A DNA stretch of 64,000 nt from Uranotaenia lowii. Lineage: Eukaryota; Arthropoda; Insecta; Diptera; Culicidae. The notes below the pieces were generated by a model. That model was not told where the DNA came from. It worked only from the letters and a program-made list of their open reading frames with translations, and did not search any database. The translations under genes and the position numbers were made by a program. This document shows, piece by piece, positions 51,901-62,535 of the stretch. Where the stretch lies: assembly GCF_029784155.1 (NCBI RefSeq), contig NW_026597078.1, forward strand, positions 1 to 64,000, read 5' to 3'. Numbering within the stretch: position 1 is the first letter of the stretch; every line of letters begins with the position of its first letter.

Positions 51901-54900
51901 CAACTTTAAAATGCGATTTCTGGCCTTTAGAAGCGTTTTTCGGCGATTCTAAGCTTAATTTGGGATCACAACTTTAAAATGCGATTTCTGGCCTTTATAA
52001 GCGTTTTTCGGCGATTCTAAGCTTAATTTGGGATCACAACTTTAAAATGCGATTTCTGGCCTTTAGGAGCGTTTTTCGGCGATTTTGGGATCACAACTTT
52101 AAAATGCGATTTCTGGCCTTTAGAAGCGTTTTTCGGCGATTCTAAGCTTAATTTGGGATCACAACTTTAGAATGCGATTTCTGGCCTTTAGAAGCGTTTT
52201 TCGGCCATTCTGAGCTTAATTTGGGATCACAACTTTAAAATGCGATTTCTGGCCTTTAGAAGCGTTTTTCGGCGATTCTGAGCTTAATTTGGGATCACAA
52301 CTTTAAAATGCGATTTCTGGCCTTTAGAAGCGTTTTTCGGCCATTCTGAGCTTAATTTGGGATCACAACTTTAAAATGCGATTTCTGGCCTTTAGAAGCG
52401 TTTTTCGGCGATTCTGAGCTTAATTTGGGATCACAACTTTAAAATGCGATTTCTGGCCTTTAGAAGCGTTTTTCGGCGATTCTAAGCTTAATTTGGGATC
52501 ACAACTTTAGAATACGATTTCTGGCCTTTAGAAGCGTTTTTCGGCCATTCTGAGCTTAATTTGGGATCACAACTTTAAAATGCGATTTCTGGCCTTTAGA
52601 AGCGTTTTTCGGCGATTCTGAGCTTAATTTGGGATCACAACTTTAAAATGCGATTTCTGGCCTTTAGAAGCGTTTTTCGGCCATTCTGAGCTTAATTTGG
52701 GATCACAACTTTAAAATGCGATTTCTGGCCTTTAGAAGCGTTTTTCGGCGATTCTGAGCTTAATTTGGGATCACAACTTTAAAATGCGATTTCTGGCCTT
52801 TAGAAGCGTTTTTCGGCGATTCTGAGCTTAATTTGGAATCACAACTTTAAAATGCGATTTCTGGCCTTTAGAAGCGTTTTTCGGCGATTCTGAGCTTAAT
52901 TTGGGATCACAACTTTAAAATGCGATTTCTGGCCTTTAGAAGCGTTTTTCGGCGATTCTGAGCTTAATTTGGGATCACAACTTTAAAATGCGATTTCTGG
53001 CCTTTAGAAGCGTTTTTCGGCGATTCTGAGCTTAATTTGGGATCACAACTTTAAAATGCGATTTCTGGCCTTTAGAAGCGTTTTTCGGCGATTCTGAGCT
53101 TAATTTGGGATCACAACTTTAAAATGCGATTTCTGGCCTTTAGAAGCGTTTTTCGGCCATTCTGAGCTTAATTTGGGATCACAACTTTAAAATGCGATTT
53201 CTGGCCTTTAGAAGCGTTTTTCGGCGATTCTAAGCTTAATTTGGGATCACAACTTTAGAATGCGATTTCTGGCCTTTAGAAGCGTTTTTCGGCCATTCTG
53301 AGCTTAATTTGGGATCACAACTTTAGAATGCGATTTCTGGCCTTTAGAAGCGTTTTTCGGCGATTCTGAGCTTAATTTGGGATCACAACTTTAGAATGCG
53401 ATTTCTGGCCTTTAGAAGCGTTTTTCGGCGATTCTAAGCTTAATTTGGGATCACAACTTTAGAATGCGATTTCTGGCCTTTAGAAGCGTTTTTCGGCGAT
53501 TCTGAGCTTAATTTGGGATCACAACTTTAAAATGCGATTTCTGGCCTTTAGAAGCGTTTTTCGGCGATTCTGAGCTTAATTTGGGATCACAACTTTAGAA
53601 TGCGATTTCTGGCCTTTAGAAGCGTTTTTCGGCGATTCTAAGCTTAATTTGGGATCACAACTTTAGAATGCGATTTCTGGCCTTTAGAAGCGTTTTTCGG
53701 GCATTCTGAGCTTAATTTGGGATCACAACTTTAAAATGCGATTTCTGGCCTTTAGAAGCGTTTTTCGGCGATTCTAAGCTTAATTTGGGATCACAACTTT
53801 AGAATACGATTTCTGGCCTTTAGAAGCGTTTTTCGGCCATTCTGAGCTTAATTTGGGATCACAACTTTAAAATGCGATTTCTGGCCTTTAGAAGCGTTTT
53901 TCGGCGATTCTGAGCTTAATTTGGGATCACAACTTTAAAATGCGATTTCTGGCCTTTAGAAGCGTTTTTCGGCCATTCTGAGCTTAATTTGGGATCACAA
54001 CTTTAAAATGCGATTTCTGGCCTTTAGAAGCGTTTTTCGGCGATTCTGAGCTTAATTTGGGATCACAACTTTAAAATGCGATTTCTGGCCTTTAGAAGCG
54101 TTTTTCGGCGATTCTGAGCTTAATTTGGGATCACAACTTTAAAATGCGATTTCTGGCCTTTAGAAGCGTTTTTCGGCGATTCTGAGCTTAATTTGGGATC
54201 ACAACTTTAAAATGCGATTTCTGGCCTTTAGAAGCGTTTTTCGGCGATTCTAAGCTTAATTTGGGATCACAACTTTAGAATGCGATTTCTGGCCTTTAGA
54301 AGCGTTTTTCGGCGATTCTAAGCTGAATTTGGGATCACAACTTTAGAATGCGATTTCTGGCCTTTAGAAGCGTTTTTCGGCCATTCTGAGCTTAATTTGG
54401 GATCACAACTTTAGAATGCGATTTCTGGCCTTTAGAAGCGTTTTTCGGCGATTCTAAGCTTAATTTGGGATCACAACTTTAGAATGCGATTTCTGGCCTT
54501 TAGAAGCGTTTTTCGGGCATTCTGAGCTTAATTTGGGATCACAACTTTAAAATGCGATTTCTGGCCTTTAGAAGCGTTTTTCGGCGATTCTAAGCTTAAT
54601 TTGGGATCACAACTTTAGAATACGATTTCTGGCCTTTAGAAGCGTTTTTCGGCCATTCTGAGCTTAATTTGGGATCACAACTTTAAAATGCGATTTCTGG
54701 CCTTTAGAAGCGTTTTTCGGCGATTCTGAGCTTAATTTGGGATCACAACTTTAAAATGCGATTTCTGGCCTTTAGAAGCGTCACAACTGGGATCACAACT
54801 TTAAAATGCGATTTCTGGCCTTTAGAAGCGTTTTTCGGCGATTCTGAGCTTAATTTGGGATCACAACTTTAAAATGCGATTTCTGGCCTTTAGAAGCGTT

Positions 54901-55358
54901 TTTCGGCGATTCTGAGCTTAATTTGGGATCACAACTTTAAAATGCGATTTCTGGCCTTTAGAAGCGTTTTTCGGCGATTCTAAGCTTAATTTGGGATCAC
55001 AACTTTAGAATGCGATTTCTGGCCTTTAGAAGCGTTTTTCGGCGATTCTAAGCTTAATTTGGGATCACAACTTTAAAATGCGATTTCTGGCCTTTATAAG
55101 CGTTTTTCGGCGATTCTAAGCTTAATTTGGGATCACAACTTTAAAATGCGATTTCTGGCCTTTAGAAGCGTTTTTCGGCGATTTTGGGATCACAACTTTA
55201 AAATGCGATTTCTGGCCTTTAGAAGCGTTTTTCGGCGATTCTAAGCTTAATTTGGGATCACAACTTTAAAATGCGATTTCTGGCCTTTATAAGCGTTTTT
55301 CGGCGATTCTAAGCTTAATTTGGGATCACAACTTTAAAATGCGATTTCTGGCCTTTAG
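45934..55358 (+). repeat. Higher-order blocks in D copy 2
   Basis: The same series as in D copy 1 has position-15 G at 45,934, 48,621, 52,067 and 55,359, giving blocks of 2,687, 3,446 and 3,292 bp. The 35-bp and 68-bp increases over copy 1 correspond to the restored full unit near 49,037 and the extra unit near 52,610. The first block is the same length in both copies. Confidence 0.8.
54781..54788 (+). repeat. Second copy of the 50-bp rearranged unit
   Basis: Identical to the event at 35,341 with identical flanks. Being a complex change unlikely to recur, it is the strongest single proof that the two D segments share descent. Confidence 0.9.
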
Positions 55359-58124
55359 GAGCGTTTTTCGGCGATTTTGGGATCACAACTTTAAAATGCG
55401 ATTTCTGGCCTTTAGAAGCGTTTTTCGGCGATTCTAAGCTTAATTTGGGATCACAACTTTAGAATGCGATTTCTGGCCTTTAGAAGCGTTTTTCGGCCAT
55501 TCTGAGCTTAATTTGGGATCACAACTTTAAAATGCGATTTCTGGCCTTTAGAAGCGTTTTTCGGCGATTCTAAGCTCAATTTGGGATCACAACTTTAGAA
55601 TGCGATTTCTGGCCTTTAGAAGCGTTTTTCGGCCATTCTGAGCTTAATTTGGGATCACAACTTTAAAATGCGATTTCTGGCCTTTAGAAGCGTTTTTCGG
55701 CGATTCTAAGCTTAATTTGGGATCACAACTTTAAAATGCGATTTCTGGCCTTTAGAAGCGTTTTTCGGCGATTCTAAGCTTAATTTGGGATCACAACTTT
55801 AAAATGCGATTTCTGGCCTTTAGAAGCGTTTTTCGGCGATTCTAAGCTTAATTTGGGATCACAACTTTAAAATGCGATTTCTGGCCTTTAGAAGCGTTTT
55901 TCGGCGATTCTGAGCTTAATTTGGGATCACAACTTTAAAATGCGATTTCTGGCCTTTAGAAGCGTTTTTCGGCGATTCTAAGCTTAATTTGGGATCACAA
56001 CTTTAAAATGCGATTTCTGGCCTTTAGAAGCGTTTTTCGGCGATTCTAAGCTTAATTTGGGATCACAACTTTAGAATGCGATTTCTGGCCTTTAGAAGCG
56101 TTTTTCGGGCATTCTGAGCTTAATTTGGGATCACAACTTTAAAATGCGATTTCTGGCCTTTAGAAGCGTTTTTCGGCGATTCTAAGCTTAATTTGGGATC
56201 ACAACTTTAAAATGCGATTTCTGGCCTTTAGAAGCGTTTTTTGGCCATTCTGAGCTTAATTTGGGATCACAACTTTAAAATGCGATTTCTGGCCTTTAGA
56301 AGCGTTTTTCGGCCATTCTGAGCTTAATTTGGGATCACAACTTTAAAATGCGATTTCTGGCCTTTAGAAGCGTTTTTCGGCGATTCTAAGCTTAATTTGG
56401 GATCACAACTTTAAAATGCGATTTCTGGCCTTTAGAAGCGTTTTTCGGCGATTCTAAGCTTAATTTGGGATCACAACTTTAAAATGCGATTTCTGGCCTT
56501 TAGAAGCGTTTTTCGGCGATTCTGAGCTTAATTTGGGATCACAACTTTAAAATGCGATTTCTGGCCTTTAGAAGCGTTTTTCGGCGATTCTGAGCTTAAT
56601 TTGGGATCACAACTTTAAAATGCGATTTCTGGCCTTTAGAAGCGTTTTTCGGCGATTCTGAGCTTAATTTGGGATCACAACTTTAAAATGCGATTTCTGG
56701 CCTTTAGAAGCGTTTTTCGGCCATTCTGAGCTTAATTTGGGATCACAACTTTAAAATGCGATTTCTGGCCTTTAGAAGCGTTTTTCGGCGATTCTAAGCT
56801 TAATTTGGGATCACAACTTTAAAATGCGATTTCTGGCCTTTAGAAGCGTTTTTCGGCCATTCTGAGCTTAATTTGGGATCACAACTTTAGAATGCGATTT
56901 CTGGCTTTTAGAAGCGTTTTTCGGCGATTCTAAGCTTAATTTGGGATCACAACTTTAAAATGCGATTTCTGGCCTTTAGAAGCGTTTTTCGGCGATTCTG
57001 AGCTTAATTTGGGATCACAACTTTAAAATGCGATTTCTGGCCTTTAGAAGCGTTTTTCGGCCATTCTGAGCTTAATTTGGGATCACAACTTTAAAATGCG
57101 ATTTCTGGCCTTTAGAAGCGTTTTTCGGCGATTCTAAGCTTAATTTGGGATCACAACTTTAAAATGCGATTTCTGGCCTTTAGAAGCGTTTTTCGGCGAT
57201 TCTGAGCTTAATTTGGGATCACAACTTTAAAATGCGATTTCTGGCCTTTTGAAGCGTTTTTCGGCGATTCTGAGCTTAATTTGGGATCACAACTTTAAAA
57301 TGCGATTTCTGGCCTTTAGAAGCGTTTTTCGGCCATTCTGAGCTTAATTTGGGATCACAACTTTAAAATGCGATTTCTGGCCTTTAGAAGCGTTTTTCGG
57401 CGATTCTAAGCTTAATTTGGGATCACAACTTTAAAATGCGATTTCTGGCCTTTAGAAGCGTTTTTCGGCCATTCTGAGCTTAATTTGGGATCACAACTTT
57501 AGAATGCGATTTCTGGCCTTTAGAAGCGTTTTTCGGCGATTCTAAGCTTAATTTGGGATCACAACTTTAAAATGCGATTTCTGGCCTTTAGAAGCGTTTT
57601 TCGGCGATTCTGAGCTTAATTTGGGATCACAACTTTAAAATGCGATTTCTGGCCTTTAGAAGCGTTTTTCGGCGATTCTGAGCTTAATTTGGGATCACAA
57701 CTTTAAAATGCGATTTCTGGCCTTTAGAAGCGTTTTTCGGTGATTCTAAGCTTAATTTGGGATCACAACTTTAGAATGCGATTTCTGGCCTTTAGAAGCG
57801 TTTTTCGGCGATTCTAAGCTTAATTTGGGATCACAACTTTAAAATGCGATTTCTGGCCTTTATAAGCGTTTTTCGGCGATTCTAAGCTTAATTTGGGATC
57901 ACAACTTTAAAATGCGATTTCTGGCCTTTAGAAGCGTTTTTCGGCGATTTTGGGATCACAACTTTAAAATGCGATTTCTGGCCTTTAGAAGCGTTTTTCG
58001 GCGATTCTAAGCTTAATTTGGGATCACAACTTTAAAATGCGATTTCTGGCCTTTATAAGCGTTTTTCGGCGATTCTAAGCTTAATTTGGGATCACAACTT
58101 TAAAATGCGATTTCTGGCCTTTAG
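55359..58124 (+). repeat. Last block of D copy 2 and the next marker
   Basis: From the position-15 G unit at 55,359 to the next at 58,125 is 2,766 bp (41 units, two of them 57 bp). The position-40 C variant (agctcaat) follows the marker in both places, at 55,577 and 58,343, also 2,766 apart. In D copy 1 the matching segment begins at 35,919 with its agctcaat at 36,137. Past 57,265 the sequence is no longer collinear with D copy 1 but is built from the same unit types, including a private position-28 T (cggtgatt) at 57,741. Confidence 0.76.
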
Positions 58125-58609
58125 GAGCGTTTTTCGGCGATTTTGGGATCACAACTTTAAAATGCGATTTCTGGCCTTTAGAAGCGTTTTTCGGCGATTC
58201 TAAGCTTAATTTGGGATCACAACTTTAGAATGCGATTTCTGGCCTTTAGAAGCGTTTTTCGGCCATTCTGAGCTTAATTTGGGATCACAACTTTAAAATG
58301 CGATTTCTGGCCTTTAGAAGCGTTTTTCGGCGATTCTAAGCTCAATTTGGGATCACAACTTTAGAATGCGATTTCTGGCCTTTAGAAGCGTTTTTCGGCC
58401 ATTCTGAGCTTAATTTGGGATCACAACTTTAAAATGCGATTTCTGGCCTTTAGAAGCGTTTTTCGGCGATTCTAAGCTTAATTTGGGATCACAACTTTAG
58501 AATGCGATTTCTGGCCTTTAGAAGCGTTTTTCGGCCATTCTGAGCTTAATTTGGGATCACAACTTTAAAATGCGATTTCTGGCCTTTAGAAGCGTTTTTC
58601 GGCGATTCT

Positions 58610-60572
58610 AAGCTTAATTTGGGATCACAACTTTAAAATGCGATTTCTGGCCTTTAGAAGCGTTTTTCGGCGATTCTGAGCTTAATTTGGGATCACAACT
58701 TTAAAATGCGATTTCTGGCCTTTAGAAGCGTTTTTCGGCGATTCTAAGCTTAATTTGGGATCACAACTTTAAAATGCGATTTCTGGCCTTTAGAAGCGTT
58801 TTTCGGCGATTCTAAGCTTAATTTGGGATCACAACTTTAGAATGCGATTTCTGGCCTTTAGAAGCGTTTTTCGGGCATTCTGAGCTTAATTTGGGATCAC
58901 AACTTTAAAATGCGATTTCTGGCCTTTAGAAGCGTTTTTCGGCGATTCTAAGCTTAATTTGGGATCACAACTTTAAAATGCGATTTCTGGCCTTTAGAAG
59001 CGTTTTTCGGCCATTCTGAGCTTAATTTGGGATCACAACTTTAAAATGCGATTTCTGGCCTTTAGAAGCGTTTTTCGGCCATTCTGAGCTTAATTTGGGA
59101 TCACAACTTTAAAATGCGATTTCTGGCCTTTAGAAGCGTTTTTCGGCGATTCTAAGCTTAATTTGGGATCACAACTTTAAAATGCGATTTCTGGCCTTTA
59201 GAAGCGTTTTTCGGCGATTCTAAGCTTAATTTGGGATCACAACTTTAGAATGCGATTTCTGGCCTTTAGAAGCGTTTTTCGGCGATTCTGAGCTTAATTT
59301 GGGATCACAACTTTAAAATGCGATTTCTGGCCTTTAGAAGCGTTTTTCGGCGATTCTGAGCTTAATTTGGGATCACAACTTTAAAATGCGATTTCTGGCC
59401 TTTAGAAGCGTTTTTCGGCCATTCTGAGCTTAATTTGGGATCACAACTTTAAAATGCGATTTCTGGCCTTTAGAAGCGTTTTTCGGCGATTCTAAGCTTA
59501 ATATGGGATCACAACTTTAAAATGCGATTTCTGGCCTTTAGAAGCGTTTTTCGGCCATTCTGAGCTTAATTTGGGATCACAACTTTAAAATGCGATTTCT
59601 GGCCTTTAGAAGCGTTTTTCGGCGATTCTAAGCTTAATTTGGGATCACAACTTTAAAATGCGATTTCTGGCCTTTAGAAGCGTTTTTCGGCGATTCTGAG
59701 CTTAATTTGGGATCACAACTTTAAAATGCGATTTCTGGCGCCTTTATAAGCGTTTTTCGGCGATTCTAAGCTTAATTTGGGATCACAACTTTAAAATGCG
59801 ATTTCTGGCCTTTAGAAGCGTTTTTCGGCGATTTTGGGATCACAACTTTAAAATGCGATTTCTGGCCTTTAGAAGCGTTTTTCGGCGATTCTAAGCTTAA
59901 TTTGGGATCACAACTTTAAAATGCGATTTCTGGCCTTTATAAGCGTTTTTCGGCGATTCTAAGCTTAATTTGGGATCACAACTTTAAAATGCGATTTCTG
60001 GCCTTTAGGAGCGTTTTTCGGCCATTCTGAGCATAATTTGGGATCACAACTTTAAAATGCGATTTCTGGCCTTTAGAAGCGTTTTTCGGCGATTCTAAGC
60101 TTAATTTGGGATCACAACTTTAGAATGCGATTTCTGGCCTTTAGAAGCGTTTTTCGGCCATTCTGAGCTTAATTTGGGATCACAACTTTAAAATGCGATT
60201 TCTGGCCTTTAGAAGCGTTTTTCGGCGATTCTAAGCTCAATTTGGGATCACAACTTTAAAATGCGATTTCTGGCCTTTAGAAGCGTTTTTCGGCCATTCT
60301 GAGCATAATTTGGGATCACAACTTTAAAATGCGATTTCTGGCCTTTAGAAGCGTTTTTCGGCGATTCTAAGCTTAATTTGGGATCACAACTTTAGAATGC
60401 GATTTCTGGCCTTTAGAAGCGTTTTTCGGCCATTCTGAGCTTAATTTGGGATCACAACTTTAAAATGCGATTTCTGGCCTTTAGAAGCGTTTTTCGGCGA
60501 TTCTAAGCTTAATTTGGGATCACAACTTTAAAATGCGATTTCTGGCCTTTAGAAGCGTTTTTCGGCGATTCT
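58610..60572 (+). repeat. Block F, first copy (offset 1,963 bp)
   Basis: This is a tandem duplication with a 1,963-bp offset: 29 units, one of them 57 bp and one of them 70 bp. Pairs are position-44 A (aatatggg) at 59,503/61,466, the 2-bp GC insertion at 59,739/61,702, the 57-bp unit at 59,836/61,799, position-15 G at 60,009/61,972, position-39 A (gagcataat) at 60,033/61,996 and 60,305/62,268, and position-40 C at 60,238/62,201. A related but different version of the marker lies upstream at 57,860-58,150. Confidence 0.85.
59737..59742 (+). repeat. 70-bp unit with 2-bp GC insertion
   Basis: The motif ctggcc becomes ctggcgcc, adding two bases to a position-14 T unit and making it 70 bp. Its only partner is at 61,700-61,705, the block F offset of 1,963. 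Confidence 0.9.
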
Positions 60573-62535
60573 AAGCTTAATTTGGGATCACAACTTTAAA
60601 ATGCGATTTCTGGCCTTTAGAAGCGTTTTTCGGCGATTCTGAGCTTAATTTGGGATCACAACTTTAAAATGCGATTTCTGGCCTTTAGAAGCGTTTTTCG
60701 GCGATTCTAAGCTTAATTTGGGATCACAACTTTAAAATGCGATTTCTGGCCTTTAGAAGCGTTTTTCGGCGATTCTAAGCTTAATTTGGGATCACAACTT
60801 TAGAATGCGATTTCTGGCCTTTAGAAGCGTTTTTCGGGCATTCTGAGCTTAATTTGGGATCACAACTTTAAAATGCGATTTCTGGCCTTTAGAAGCGTTT
60901 TTCGGCGATTCTAAGCTTAATTTGGGATCACAACTTTAAAATGCGATTTCTGGCCTTTAGAAGCGTTTTTCGGCCATTCTGAGCTTAATTTGGGATCACA
61001 ACTTTAAAATGCGATTTCTGGCCTTTAGAAGCGTTTTTCGGCCATTCTGAGCTTAATTTGGGATCACAACTTTAAAATGCGATTTCTGGCCTTTAGAAGC
61101 GTTTTTCGGCGATTCTAAGCTTAATTTGGGATCACAACTTTAAAATGCGATTTCTGGCCTTTAGAAGCGTTTTTCGGCGATTCTAAGCTTAATTTGGGAT
61201 CACAACTTTAGAATGCGATTTCTGGCCTTTAGAAGCGTTTTTCGGCGATTCTGAGCTTAATTTGGGATCACAACTTTAAAATGCGATTTCTGGCCTTTAG
61301 AAGCGTTTTTCGGCGATTCTGAGCTTAATTTGGGATCACAACTTTAAAATGCGATTTCTGGCCTTTAGAAGCGTTTTTCGGCCATTCTGAGCTTAATTTG
61401 GGATCACAACTTTAAAATGCGATTTCTGGCCTTTAGAAGCGTTTTTCGGCGATTCTAAGCTTAATATGGGATCACAACTTTAAAATGCGATTTCTGGCCT
61501 TTAGAAGCGTTTTTCGGCCATTCTGAGCTTAATTTGGGATCACAACTTTAAAATGCGATTTCTGGCCTTTAGAAGCGTTTTTCGGCGATTCTAAGCTTAA
61601 TTTGGGATCACAACTTTAAAATGCGATTTCTGGCCTTTAGAAGCGTTTTTCGGCGATTCTGAGCTTAATTTGGGATCACAACTTTAAAATGCGATTTCTG
61701 GCGCCTTTATAAGCGTTTTTCGGCGATTCTAAGCTTAATTTGGGATCACAACTTTAAAATGCGATTTCTGGCCTTTAGAAGCGTTTTTCGGCGATTTTGG
61801 GATCACAACTTTAAAATGCGATTTCTGGCCTTTAGAAGCGTTTTTCGGCGATTCTAAGCTTAATTTGGGATCACAACTTTAAAATGCGATTTCTGGCCTT
61901 TATAAGCGTTTTTCGGCGATTCTAAGCTTAATTTGGGATCACAACTTTAAAATGCGATTTCTGGCCTTTAGGAGCGTTTTTCGGCCATTCTGAGCATAAT
62001 TTGGGATCACAACTTTAAAATGCGATTTCTGGCCTTTAGAAGCGTTTTTCGGCGATTCTAAGCTTAATTTGGGATCACAACTTTAGAATGCGATTTCTGG
62101 CCTTTAGAAGCGTTTTTCGGCCATTCTGAGCTTAATTTGGGATCACAACTTTAAAATGCGATTTCTGGCCTTTAGAAGCGTTTTTCGGCGATTCTAAGCT
62201 CAATTTGGGATCACAACTTTAAAATGCGATTTCTGGCCTTTAGAAGCGTTTTTCGGCCATTCTGAGCATAATTTGGGATCACAACTTTAAAATGCGATTT
62301 CTGGCCTTTAGAAGCGTTTTTCGGCGATTCTAAGCTTAATTTGGGATCACAACTTTAGAATGCGATTTCTGGCCTTTAGAAGCGTTTTTCGGCCATTCTG
62401 AGCTTAATTTGGGATCACAACTTTAAAATGCGATTTCTGGCCTTTAGAAGCGTTTTTCGGCGATTCTAAGCTTAATTTGGGATCACAACTTTAAAATGCG
62501 ATTTCTGGCCTTTAGAAGCGTTTTTCGGCGATTCT
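60573..62535 (+). repeat. Block F, second copy
   Basis: This copy reproduces every rare variant of the first F copy. The match ends where position 35 reads A near 60,573 but G near 62,536. After the position-15 G unit in both F copies the second 57-bp unit of the usual marker is replaced by a full unit with gagcataat, a feature private to block F. Confidence 0.84.
61700..61705 (+). repeat. Second copy of the 70-bp unit
   Basis: Same ctggcgcc insertion in the same unit context as at 59,737, carried by the block F duplication. Confidence 0.9.

Larger units (their letters stand above)
37826..57265 (+). repeat. Block D, second copy (19,440 bp)
   Basis: This copy is collinear with copy 1 but 2,266 bp longer. 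The offset steps through 17,174, 17,106, 16,970, 20,085, 19,337, 19,372 and 19,440. The steps are loss of one unit near 38,250, loss of two units between 39,518 and 40,272, gain of the 3,115-bp block E, loss of eleven units near 45,142, a full unit where copy 1 has a 33-bp one near 49,037, and gain of one unit near 52,610. A compensating loss and gain of one unit lie at about 56,500 and 57,130. The sum is exactly 2,266. A private substitution is position-53 T at 46,913. Confidence 0.86.
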
